A DNA stretch of 64,000 nt from Antitrichia curtipendula (taxonomy: Eukaryota > Streptophyta > Bryopsida > Hypnales > Leucodontaceae), in assembly GCA_951230915.1 (NCBI GenBank), contig OX579633.1:22292574-22356573 (forward strand), written 5' to 3'. How positions within the stretch are numbered: position 1 is the first letter of the stretch; each line of letters opens with the position of its first letter. The notes beneath the pieces were generated by a model. It was not told where the DNA came from. It was given only the letters and a program-made list of their open reading frames with translations, and did not search any database. This document shows, in pieces, positions 23,561-35,494 of the stretch. The translations under genes and the position numbers were made by a program.

Positions 23561-24421
23561 AATCCATTCGTCAATTTAACGCCAGTTGGACTAGCTTCTT
23601 GAAAGCTAAGTGTGCTTGAAGTACCTGGCAGAGCAGACCTTCCGGGTTCAAACTCCAGGTTAGTAAAGAAAATCTTGAAACCACTACGTCCTTTCTAAAT
23701 GTGCTTATAGATTGGAGTGATTTGAGAGTTTAGTTGTTAATATAACAAAGAGTAACGTGCTGGTGTCCACCAGGCATCGAAATCAGACTCCTAAAAATCA
23801 CAAGCTAGTTGATCCAGAAGACGAGACTCAAGCTGCCATCCTTGCTCCAAGATGAGACCTAAACTAGGTTAAATTCAAGGATACTTGTATGCGCTGCTGA
23901 GGTCTTGCATACATTTCTATCAAAATGAAGTTTTTATTTGAACGTCTTTCAGGAAATGTTTAAAAGAAATTCAAATTTCAAAGACTGACCTGGTCATAAT
24001 CGCAGGTTCAAAACGCCGTGATGGAGACACCAACCACACGAAATTTTTATAGCAAATTCGATAACAAGAAGGGAAGAAAACTCTCGCAAACATTGGCCAA
24101 GACGACCTAAATGATTACGATTATGAACCAAGACTCCATGTAGCAGTATTCATGAAGCAGAGTGTTCATCAATGATGAGCAAGATGATCTCGTATGACAT
24201 TGTTGTGCTTATTCTCTCAATGACTCTTGAATGGCAGTGTTCGGCCCACAAAGATCCATCAAGATTTCCACTAACCGATACAATGCTACGTCTGCTGAAG
24301 AGTCCAGAAATGTAAGGATATGAATTATATAACGTTTGAATTGATACCCATTTCGGCAGTCAGTAGACACAAGCAGAAGTGTACATGAGACTAGTGGTTG
24401 AACAACCGAAAAAGTGACCTA
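23561..24421. other. Convergent 3' region between the F-box and IGPS-like genes
   Basis: About 860 bp without a supportable gene. Two stretches resemble a tRNA B box (near 23646 and 24006) but no tRNA fold can be built around either. Confidence 0.5.
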
Positions 24422-27400
24422 CTAGTCGTCGCCGGACATGGCCTCCCGCAGGTCTTCTAGAAAAACTTGAGAATTCTTCTCTCTGGCTTGGGGACCCTGT
24501 AAAACTTCATGTCTAATATACAGAGCATCAGCACCTGCTAACTTCATAGACCTTGCTTCTTCGATGGAGTAAACGCCCTGAGGTAGTGCAAGAATTAGTG
24601 GAAGGGAATTTCAAGTTGAAGAACCAAACAAAGAGATCAAGGTAAAAGGGAGTTGTCATCCCTAGAAAGGAGAGCACCTTGTGAAAAATCTCACGCAAAC
24701 AACCCACACCAATATTGATGGTTTTAAATTACAAAGAGCTTGATAGCAAAACTTACCACCATCGATGAAGCTCCGAAAGGGATCTCCCCGATGAGCGACT
24801 TGGAAATGTCTTGTCGTATTGATGGCATGGATATCTGCAAGGCAAAATACAGATGAAGTTCAATGTCGGCAAGAAAAAAAGAACCCTACTACAGATATGC
24901 TGCAAGCATTTGAAGAAAATTGAAAAATCATGAAAAAGGAAAATGACACAGGAAGTTGTACAAGAGCACACATACCGCAAGACCGACAGAGAGGTTGATA
25001 CCATAGATGGGTATACCAAGGGTGGAAACTTCCTGCAGCTCCTTCATGTTGATTACCTGGCAATGTCCAACATTTCTACATGACTATGCCAGAGTAATTC
25101 AAATTACAATACAGTTATAAAAATTTTGGACGATCTTGTAAATTATTTTGGACGGTTCAAAACCTCGTAATGTAGAGGCCACCAAAAACTTCACTCTTCA
25201 ATCATATTGCACAATATGAACAACTTGTTCTGACTTGACCGTAATCACTTGATCGAATGCTCTTAGAGTAGGAATTATAGCACTCCTTTGCTGCATCGGT
25301 GAGAAAAGCACTAAACAGAGTACTCGAATTTCGTTGAGTGCCTTGCAAACGTGCATGAGTCAGCAGATTCTGCACTAAAATCTTTCACCAACTTGATGTA
25401 AGGAATAGGATGAATGATGAGTGCACTGACCTCAACGACAGCATCAAGTCCTAGTGAGACTGCGTAGTTCAAGATGGCTGGCAAACCTACATGTCAGAGA
25501 AGAATTCGTTCACATGTCAACTCCTGTTGTTTTCGTCACCTCGTCAAACTAATACGTTCACACTGGAGACAAAATGCAAGATCACAGGCCCATTACTGCG
25601 TTCCTGTCACTCATCATCAACACAAAGTTGTAAACAAGAGAGTGATAAAGCATAATCCCTTTTTCAAAGGACTATTATATTCTTGGTGAAACGATTCCGA
25701 CTCACTCATGATTTCTTAGTGCATCCTGCAGACTCTGGCCATTACCCCATTAACTGGAGATCCCCGAAATATTCATATGTTTTGTACTGGAAAGTCTCGA
25801 TTGTCACCTTTTCTAAGGACAGAATAGACTGCTGTCAGGGCAGAAGCACCTGTCTCGCAAGTATCTGCAATCTTTAAAATACAAGGTCGATTGTCAGTTC
25901 AATTGGCTTCAAAAAGCTATGCTGCTACGCCTCTCGGGTTGTGCTCACATCATACTCTGTAGAAGCTGCTTGAACACAATGAATTCAAATTGACCTAGGA
26001 TCTCAATTCCTATGTATCGACTACGGGACACCGAGCTCCGAGTAAATCGGCATATCAATCAGATAATCTGCATGCTTGACATCAATCCATCAAATACTTA
26101 AAAGAGAATGGACACCTTACCCTGATTCTCATGAATCTAGATGTCATGTAAGAAAGGCACTGAATAGGTATTGCCCCCCCAAAGATGCTCAGATTCTTAC
26201 CTGCAATGGATGGATGATCCAATCCCTCCGAAGAATAGGTACTTTGACAGCTGCAAAAACAGAATTCGGTATCCCCAGATCAATTTCTATATAAGGTGAA
26301 GACATCCTTATGTCAGAGGCCCGGAAGATTCAGAAAATCAGGGCTTCTCTAAATTGAGGCACATTTGAAGCCAAGCTGACGCAGCAGTTTCTGAAAGAGA
26401 AATATTAATTCGGAAAGAGGCCACACCTTGGGTAACCGCACTCAAGTCCGCCAAACCATTCGGGGAACTCTCCTCGTCCGTACAAATTGCTAAAGCGGAA
26501 GCTCCTGTTCACAGCAACAGAATGGTTCTCAATGTCGTACTCCTTTATTGGGATTAAAAAAGATGTTAACAGTGCTGCAACGAAGCAGTTTGTTTACTCG
26601 TGGCCACGAGAGACCAAACAGAAAATTATGTACGCATTTTAGTGCAGTCCAGTAGTCATCTGCGTCATAGGAATCATGGTCATATTCTGTGACTAGACAA
26701 TGAAATTCCCTCTACATACTAAGATTAGGTCCTCTATCAGTGTTTGCAGCTCATTAAAATACAAGCGCTCACAATCATTACTCTTCATTCTGTATTCCAT
26801 TCCATTTCAGTCCAACGTCGTTTTCCTTGGAACAAAATTTGAAAACACTGTCAACAAGCGGACATAAAATGCACGACAAGATTTTTGAGATTCGGAGCGA
26901 GCAGATGAGCATAGAAAGTCTGATCCTACAAACGCAGAGGACAATCTGTCACATGGAAAGTGTAACTCGGCAGATGCACAGATATACTGACTCTAAAAAA
27001 ACTCATATATGAGCATGTCGTACCCCATTCCACGTATTTCACACAACGCTCTGCAAGCATCTCAGGCGTTTCCGCTGGCGATAACCGAGCAACTTCGACA
27101 ACAATCGCAGTGCGCCCTTCAATAATCTGCTGTGCAATAGTATCCAGAAGACTATATGGTTTCGTCACTGCTTTCGTCAATGCCAACCTCGACTCAAGCT
27201 CCCCTTCCACCATTGACCTCAATTGCGACTCTAGGATCCTCTGCTTATTTCTTATTATACTCCCTAGCCTGCTCCTCTGTCTCTCTCCCTCGCCTTCACC
27301 TCCACAGACAACACGCAGGCTCCGACCTTGCTTTCGGCCAATTTCGCTCCGACTCAAGACCTTGAAATCCATTCGATTCAACGAACCTAATCTCAAATGA

Positions 27401-27600
27401 GACTCATCGCGCCCGCTACAACAAACAATTCCGACTGCAACCGATCCAGGTGGAGCCTGCAACTTCTCGTGAGCCCCGTTTGACCTCCGTTTGCATATTG
27501 TAGATGGCTCCAAATACCTACATCTCGATCCAATTTCATCACTATAAAAGGAACGAATTGCGCAAGGACAACCGGGCGCAGGCCCCAGCATGGTTACCAT
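24422..27600 (-). CDS. Plastid-type indole-3-glycerol-phosphate-synthase-like TIM barrel, probably non-canonical
   Basis: Exons (minus): 27600-27024, 26504-26427, 26250-26201, 25871-25808, 25477-25431, 25056-24976, 24834-24757 and 24577-24422. Phases agree, giving 376 residues. The first about 115 residues are Arg/Ser-rich, consistent with a transit peptide. The rest follows the IGPS barrel in order: IVVEVARLSP (about 167-176), VPILRRDWIIHPLQ (222-235), LGLDAVVEVINMKEL (265-279), IPIYGINLS (287-295) and the final ARSMKLAGADALYIRHEVL. IGPS converts CdRP to indole-glycerol phosphate in tryptophan synthesis. Here the canonical E-x-K-x-x-S-P reads E169-V-A171-R-L-S-P, and the catalytic Lys of LRKD is R227. 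The Arg of GINNRD is S295, and the Glu of the ESG loop is replaced (GASSMV). Glu272 and Asn293 are kept. The phosphate-loop glycine and serine are also missing. The family call is solid; the tryptophan role is doubtful. The start is ATG 27600, with ATG 27591 as an alternative. Confidence 0.8.
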
Positions 27601-28326
27601 CGTTGAATGCTGCAAATTGAAATTGCTAACCCGCACCAGCAGATCACATTAAGCTGCAATAGCTTCAGGTCTCGTTCGTTAGGTGTGGGACGAAAACAGG
27701 AGGCTCCTGAGATATCGTCCATGCCTGCCCTATCCACAAACCCGTCGTCCTCTTCTGTCCTCTTTTCGTCGTTCTTTCGTCCAACGAAAACTGGACGTCG
27801 TCTCGCCCCTCCAAACATGCGGTCTGGACGCTTCAAGTCTTGATTGCCGCAGTCGCGGATTTCATTCATCGTCGTAGCAAGGAACTGCGTTACGTAGGAT
27901 TTTGAGTTAAATTGGTGAAAAACCATAAGGATTTGGGTGACAGGAACCTTTAGACCTCTCTGAAGGGATAGTTTGTTCACAGGGTGCGGGCATGAAGAAC
28001 TTGAGTTCTCCAATTCTGAATTGCATTCTCGCTGATTGATTTGAGTGTTCTCCCTTACTAATCTGGATAAATAGCTATTGATGTAGTCACTTCAAGAGCA
28101 AATGTTTTCATGGTGTGATTATCCTACTCAGACGCTGTGCTTACATTTGCTGAATTCTTCCGGAGATAAGCGACCATGAGGCGCTGTAGAGTGAGAGGTG
28201 TAGTTTGGCGCAGCCGTGGTTTGTGTTAATCGAACGCCTCTCTATTTCTTGGCTTTCATCGAGTGAAATGCGTTTTTGAAATCGTCTGTTGATGTTTCAG
28301 TAATTTCCGTAACACTAGGCGGCATC
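27601..28326. promoter_or_regulatory. Divergent (shared) promoter region
   Basis: 726 bp lie between the start codons of the minus-strand IGPS-like gene and the plus-strand LRR-hydrolase gene. Both products start with plastid-type presequences, so a shared control region is plausible. A minus-strand frame of about 139 codons (27594-28013) crosses the region but shows no domain and is probably 5' UTR. No core promoter motif can be singled out confidently. Confidence 0.5.
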
Positions 28327-31300
28327 ATGGTTGCACACTCGGCGTGCTTGTCGAGTCACTTCCTCCTCAAGCCGTGGACCTCTTCCTCTTCTGATTTTTT
28401 TCTTAGACGGCGAGGGCGCTATGCTTCGCTATCCAATGTACGCGTTACTGGCCTACACGGGAGGGCGGTTGCATTGCCCTCTAAGCTATGGCCGCGTACT
28501 TTCGAAGGCAGGGAGCGATTGGGGAGTTCGTTGAGGGTGAATGCCTCTACAACTTCAGTGGCTGGTATGTGCCATGGCCAAATTTTGGATCGTTTGCGCT
28601 TTCTTGAGACTCTCATTTCTCTGTTTCAGTAGTCAACCTCAATCTTCACTTCTTCCGAGTACTCTCTTCGAGGCTTGACCTATTTGATCCTCTCGGAAAT
28701 TTTTGTTCAAGGTTTCAATTCTCCTCAATTGAGACCTCATGTGCTGTGGATACATAGCACTCTCGTTTACCTCTGCTTTATCCGGGAGAGGATACCATGA
28801 GCATTTGATCGTACTCTTTTCTAGTGATTTTGTTGTCTTTTCTATCTTCCCTCTATTTTCACATTGTACGTCAGTTTCCCTGAGAGTGTCACCCCGCTAC
28901 TGTTGTCAGATCAGAATTTCCTCGCAAGATGATAACCTAGAATGCTTTATCGCTCTATAACAATGTCACAGCCCTAACGATTCGTCTCTAGTTCTGTAGT
29001 GTGATCTAAATGGCATAGTGTGATCTAAATGGAATTCAGAGACTTCAATTTCTTTCTTTCTATATTGGTAAGTTATATTTGCAACAGCCTTTTACTAGAA
29101 CTTCTGCTGGATGTATGCGTTTGAGAAGCAGCTCCTTGGTGTTGTATTTCACTTTTCCTCATTTAAAAGACTGAAGTCAATTAAGTACAGGTAAAGATGC
29201 CCTCGTCTTTGTTTATGACGTCCTTCATATTGGCTCTCATGCACTTACTGGAATGCTCTATGGAGAATGTGAAGCTCAAACCTTTTGGTGGAAACATGTA
29301 TTGCAGGTCTGAATGCAGATTTAGAGGCCCGCATCTCATTAGCAGTCAGCACCGGTCGACTAGATCTCAGTGACTGTGGTATGTCCTCATTTTCTTTCGC
29401 TTTACATTTTGACGTTTGATTTAATATACTTCAGCTTGCATGCTACCAGTTTCAAACTTTCCTGTCTGTCAGTGACAGATACCTTGATGATCTTTACTTA
29501 ATACGGAAAAATCAGAGATAATGCCTCGAAACATGCCATAGTATATCGTGAAAGACGACATAGTATATTGCTTATTGCCAGGATTAAGATCTCGAATAAA
29601 ATATTATTTTACTCATCTTAACTTCTTACTATCGTCTATCTACTCCCCTCAGGACTAGTGGAAGTACCTTCCCGGATATTTGAGATTACTGACCTTGTCG
29701 ATCTCTCCCTCGCTGGAAATAGAATTACCTCTTTGCCAGAAGACATCAAAAACCTGAAAGCTGTATGATTCTTCTCCTCTCCACTTGCACGACTATATCG
29801 CTTGTTAATTGACTTCTGATTCCAAATTTTCTCGTTAATGCCCCGTTTCAGTAGTAATAGACTTTGCACTGAGGCAGGCAGGTGCTTAACGATTTGGCAA
29901 GCCGCATACGTTACATGTATCATATGGTAACCCTGCTAGTCATTTGAGATTTCACAAAGTAACTGGTACCTTTTCGCAAGATCATAATAGCTAAGTGCAT
30001 TACCATTTTAAGGGAAAGATGTCAGCTCTCATTTCATATTAGTAGCATACCCACATCGTTCATATAATTACTAATGTATGAGTGATTCTTATCTGCCTTG
30101 TGCATTTCTTGAATCATCTTTCTGTCTGTAATTGAGAGCAGCTGCGCAGGTTGGGTTTAGCAGGCAATTTGCTGCCGGAACTGCCAGAAGGAATCGGCAA
30201 TTTACAACAGCTAGAGGGGCTTTGGGTTCACGGAAATGTTCTTCATTCCTTGCCACCTCAGGTTAGAAATCATGATTACTCTTCTGGAAATCATGTTTAC
30301 TCTCACAGGTTCTACATTAGGCAGGGCTTTACAGACGATATCTGCATATTTTAATATCTTTTCTTGTAAATTTGTTTTGAAATAAGCAGTTTAAAGGGCC
30401 TAATGTATCTGACGGTAAAATGATGTAATTTAATGGTGTATAATCACAGATTGGTGACCTACGACAGCTGCGCATGCTTGCACTTGCGGGCAACAAGCTA
30501 ACTGAGCTCCCAGAGTCTATTTCTGGCCTAACAAATCTCCAAGTACATTCTAGCAACTTCGCCACTCTGTCAATAAATTTTTTTTATCAGTTTGGAAATC
30601 TGATCTGTGTGCATTAGACATTGAGGTATTCCATTTTGGGTACAAACTTGTTGGGTTGTGATATGTGGGTAACTCATGATCACTTGGTTGTTGCTTACTA
30701 GGTCCTCTCAGTTGCAGGCAACAACTTATGCGAGCTACCCTCTGGTAGTTTCCTTGTCTCCATTTCACCAATCGCTAATTGGTACCTCCTTGCCTCGGAA
30801 GATTCGGTCTTCCTAATTATATGCAGACACCGGTAGATGAAGAAATAAGGCATTATCGCCCAGCTTCCTGTTTTGTGCTGTGGAGATCAAAGATGTGTTA
30901 GTCTCCCGCGTTAATTGTTTGAAGTGAACAACTCTACCGGTTTCAGATTATAGGAGATCGCTGATCCTTTTCATTGTCTGACTACTTGCTCTTGAGTGTA
31001 ACTTGTAATCTTGTACGTCATCCACTGTCACAATCTTCTAATAGGAATCTCAAAGATCAATCCTGTTTGTGATAGGTATTGGTAACCTGAAGGCGCTGAA
31101 TGTTCTAGCAGCTCATGGGAACGCCCTGCGTTGTCTTCCCACCAGCTTGACGAAGCTTGCATCCTTGCGCGACCTTTGGCTTCAGGTTTGGAGAGATTTG
31201 ACAGATTTTCTTACTTTATTTTCTTATTCCATTATTTTCTACAAATGCTCACTTAAAGGCTAGACTGTGAAAAAGTTGATGAGTAAAACCGCACTCGTTG

Positions 31301-34300
31301 TGTCGTGTATCGTGCCCGTTTTTCTTATCCTGACAATCTTGCACCGTGACGTATTTCAAATTGAGGTTCTCAGAATATTAAAGTGGATATGTTCCAATTT
31401 ACGTTCTAGCCTTTTCACAGGTGATTGACATGTGCAGGGGAATAAACTTGAAGTTCTTCCTAAATCATGGAGGGATATGTGCTCTTTGAAGCAGTTTTCT
31501 CTAGCTGACAACCGACTTGAAGTTTTGCCTGACTCTATTGCAGAGCTTCAATCGTTGGAGACACTTTGGATGTGAGTGCTATCTTCTCATTTTGCCTGCC
31601 ATTAAATATGCAGAATGTGCTCAATTCATTTGCGGTTCCCTCGAGTTATTATTTTGGCATGTAAACCAAAGCGAGGGTAGAGATATGCCTGTTTAAACTG
31701 ATCTCATGATAATAAGTAATATTTCCTCGTAAGAAACTGAATTGAAAACATCATTTGCGTGGACCAAAGAAATTCGGAAATCCTGCATCATCTCAAAGCG
31801 ACACACAAGTGCTTGAAGTATAGCAAATACTAAGAAGTTTGACACCCAAATGCGCACTACCAATATTGGTATACGGTTGAGATTTAGGTATCTAAGTTGA
31901 GCTTATACTTATTTCTTAAATTATTCAAGGCTTAGTTCTGGTCCGATTTACTAGTGGAGAATCATACGGGATTCTGACCGTTTGCTGTTATTTTCCTTCA
32001 TTTCAAGCAGGATATGCGCGGTGCTAACTCATGTTTGGTTATGTTCTTTTACCTTCAGATATTGCAACAAGCTCGAGAATATACCCAGGAGCCTTGCGAC
32101 AATAGAAAAGCTTCAATACATATGGTCAGAGGTAGGCTGCTGTTGCCCAATGAACCCATCTCCCTATGTCCCTATGTTAGAATGCAGTTGACACTTCACA
32201 ATTGATGACAAAAAGTTGGGTTCGTTTAGATTTTCTCACCATGCATGAATGTTGGAAGTTGGAGCCATATATTGTTCATTTCAAGGAACCTCTGGTCCGC
32301 AATTTATGGAAATTTTGTAACCTTAAGACCCAATTATTTACCGATCTGCATGTAATTATTCAGTCATGCGAAGCTTATTGTCGCAATCACAGGGAAATCC
32401 TCTTGAGAGCCAACTTCTTTTGGAAGCGTTGACATCATTTTCTAGTTTAAAGATTCTGGGTATCAGCTCCAATGTGGTAATTACGAAACCTTCTTTGCAT
32501 GTTGGAAATAACCTCTCATGCACTTCTTTACTGAATACCTAGAAATTGTGATATTGTGACTTGGCATTAGTTTAGTGGCGACTTGGTTGTGAGTAAAGTT
32601 TGTGGTATGTAATGGCTTCACAGTGTTCCTGACTCTTTTTTAATTACAAGAAAATAAGAGAATAACTTTTGTTCATTCCTTGCGCAAGCCATTATGTTTT
32701 CATGAAATCTTCATTGCAGGTCTCTCCAAGCTTAGTGCCAGAATCAGTGGTTAAGGTTTTGTCCCATTCAGAAATCAGTGGTTCCGGTGAGGCATTAGAG
32801 CATGGAGGTTACTTCAAGGTACATCAGGGTACAATTAAAACGTTTCTTATGATATGATGAGATGCTGGCATGCATTTCATGACGTATAGACCTTCCATTG
32901 ATGCTGAGCATGGTAAATATCAGAAAAATCGAAGCAAAGTAATAAGAGTTTAACTATGGTAGTTAATCGAACTAGTATCCTTTACAAATGATCCACAGTA
33001 ACATTTCACAGTGTGACTGTATATCCAATGCATGAAGGTCAATATCTGAAGCATTATTCCTGCGCTCCTTTCTTAACCATTATTGATAAAAAAAAATATA
33101 GGTATAGACTCAACTGATGAGGTGTATGGCAATGGGTGTCAGCTTCAACAATGGGACTTGAGAAAGAAAGTCGACACGGTGATTGTGGCCTTTGGTAGTG
33201 CCCCCGGCGTTCCCAACTGGTGTGTTTCCTAACATGTCAGCCACCTGTATCCATTTATTGATGCACGTCGAGCTGGGGTTGAGTTTAGATGCAATTTTTG
33301 TTTACTTGGATCAATTTCTTGGAGAGCTCCACTTTCTTCGCTTTACTCGCTGCTTAATTGGTATGGAACTTTTGAGCAGGGCTGGCTTACTACAAAAGGT
33401 GAAGGCAGAAATGAAGAAGAAAGAAGCAACATCAACCTTCGACATCCTGTTCGTTGTTGACAGCAAGAGATCTTGGTATACGCATGACGATGACGTGGAA
33501 CTTACAAACGATGCGGAATCACTCCAACGAATACAGTCATATTCCAGTCCAGCAAGCGACTATTTACCTGGAATAGGAAGTTACTACAGACGAGAGCTGG
33601 AGGTTGCATTGAGACCTTACAAGCAGGTGATAATGCTTGGTGATTCCATGGGTGCCAGTGCGGCGCTTATGTTTTCCCCATTGGCAACAGCTGTTATTGC
33701 TTTTTGCCCACAGGTACATTTCAACCATGATTCGTTGTCACTTAGCTGCAATCGGCTGAAACAGAATGGTCTTCTCTTCTTTTATTATTGGGATCGAACT
33801 GTGCTTTGTTTCTTCAGGATTTTGAAACATAACTAAGTACCGGACCGTAGAAAGTGTCGATTGCCTGTTGGGATGCCGGTGGAGGTTGGCAAAGTTCTAT
33901 ATATCCACTGCAGTGAAAATGTTGAACAGATTGCAAAATTTTCTACTAGTTTCTTGATGATCCTTTCATTTGTCTGATCTGCAGGTTGATTTGAGTACCT
34001 CTTCTATCAGACCAGGTCATTCTCAAGCCTGGCTTCAGACTTACAAGGAGGAATTGTTAAGGGCTGTATCATTGTCGTCTGCAAGAATATCAGTTCACTC
34101 TGGCACATGGTCACATGACGTCGATCAGGCGAAACTTCTACCGTCGGACAAGGTTATCAATATTGCCTCCTCGATTTTTACATCTTGTCTACTCTCGGAG
34201 CCAGATGTCAATTTGCTAGTAAACTAGTGAGATCAATTCTAAAGGGCTCTTTGAACAATACTGAATTGTGGTATTCAAGCTAATGTTAGTTCTTTATCCA

Positions 34301-34462
34301 TTTCCTTGCTCTGACACTCATTAACACTCCAATATTCAGGTGAAACTGGAGATCCATGATGTAGATGATCACCGTGTAGCGTTGGAGCTCAACACGCGGA
34401 ACTGTTTACTCAAAATCGTCTTACACGAAGTGCAGGTGTGTGGTGGTGTTGCGGAGCAATAA
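28327..34462 (+). CDS. Plastid-type leucine-rich-repeat protein with C-terminal alpha/beta-hydrolase-like domain
   Basis: Exons: 28327-28564, 29307-29378, 29653-29762, 30142-30261, 30450-30542, 30702-30744, 31076-31185, 31438-31571, 32059-32131, 32393-32476, 32720-32828, 33102-33219, 33380-33713, 33985-34152, 34340-34462. Together they encode 642 residues in continuous frame. Residues 1-75 are Ser/Arg/Leu-rich with no acidic run, like a transit peptide. About 90-365 holds ten or so 23-residue LRRs of the LxxLPxxIxxLxxLxxLxLxGN type (LAGNLLPELPEGIGNLQQLE, LAGNKLTELPESISGLTNLQ), the Ras-group/PIRL-like class. The C-terminal half (about 396-642) contains DTVIVAFGSAPGVPNW, FDILFVVDSKRSWY and VIMLGDSMGASAALMF. 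The last is a GxSxG nucleophile elbow with S524, and D611/D612 and H613 (DVDDHR) near the end are candidate acid and base. Its substrate is unknown. Exon boundaries that coincide with single repeats are typical of LRR genes. Confidence 0.85.
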
Positions 34463-35494
34463 TCAGCAAATGGACTTGGTAAGAAATGAACTGTAATTTG
34501 ATTCAGAAATGTTCCTTTCTATCCGCATCAGTGGCACCAAAGTTTTCTTCGAACAAACGTGCTGAGACAATAGATCCAGTCCAACAGTATTTGTTGTGAA
34601 GCTCTAGCATAGTTTTATTTTCCGTGCTTCGCTTCACCAATGTCAATACCCTGGACAGAATCAGGGTTATTTGAAGCCAATTATATCTCCATTCCAATTC
34701 TGAAGGATCAGGGTTCTCTGAATTTAGAAGGCGGCATGATCTGCCAATCCCGAACCAGTCAAGCCTGATGTGTGGTTTCCATTAGGGGGAAAATGATTAC
34801 ACGATTGATTGCAGTTTGAATGTAAAGTTTGAACTCAGTGTTCCAGCTTTCTAACTGTATCTGCACTACCACTTCACGGAAAAAACAGAAATGTCCTCCA
34901 AACCTAGTCTCCAAGCAGTTCATACAATGAACATCAAGCCATCAGGCTACGTCTGAATCTTCAAAGCTTACACACAAAATTATGAACACACAAAATCGAC
35001 ATGCACCCAACTGATGTTGCACAGCAACTAAGAAGACAGGCAAGGCATGCCTCGTAGCTCCAAGAACTACGGGAAATAGAACCAGCAGGATCCGTGCACT
35101 CACTGAAAGCACCAGAGGAATTAACGTAGATGACGAATTTCAAACAAGGATTCAAGGCTTAATTGATTTGAGTGTCTCCCAATCTCGCAGGGGGACTAAT
35201 CAACCGGTCAGCTAACGAAGAAGGTCGAGGGTGAGCCTGGTCAGGTATCAAAAGACTTGTGTAAGCGTTGTGTCTGTACAAGTCAAATTCTTCATCAGAA
35301 ATACAAGAGATCAGATTCCATGCCGGCAATAAAGAAGAGCTAATTAACCTGATTCACCGATTTCAAAGGTCGTTAGGATCTTCTACGTTTCTGTGCTTCA
35401 TCCTAATCATCATCTGGCGGTGTAATTATCTTACATGCTAGCCGCTGTACCAGATAAGAAATACGCATCGTGGTCTGTCTCCCTCATGAATGTA
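34463..35494. other. Convergent 3' region between the LRR-hydrolase and C78 peptidase genes
   Basis: About 1 kb containing both 3' UTRs. No open frame here has a recognisable domain or codon pattern. Confidence 0.55.

Noticed and set aside
23620..23670. tRNA-like B box (gggttcaaactcc) and a second near 24006
   Set aside because: No acceptor stem, anticodon arm or properly spaced A box can be built, so neither a tRNA nor a SINE is supported.
27594..28013. 139-codon minus-strand frame upstream of the IGPS-like gene
   Set aside because: It overlaps the IGPS-like start in another frame, has no ATG in good context and no domain; probably 5' UTR.
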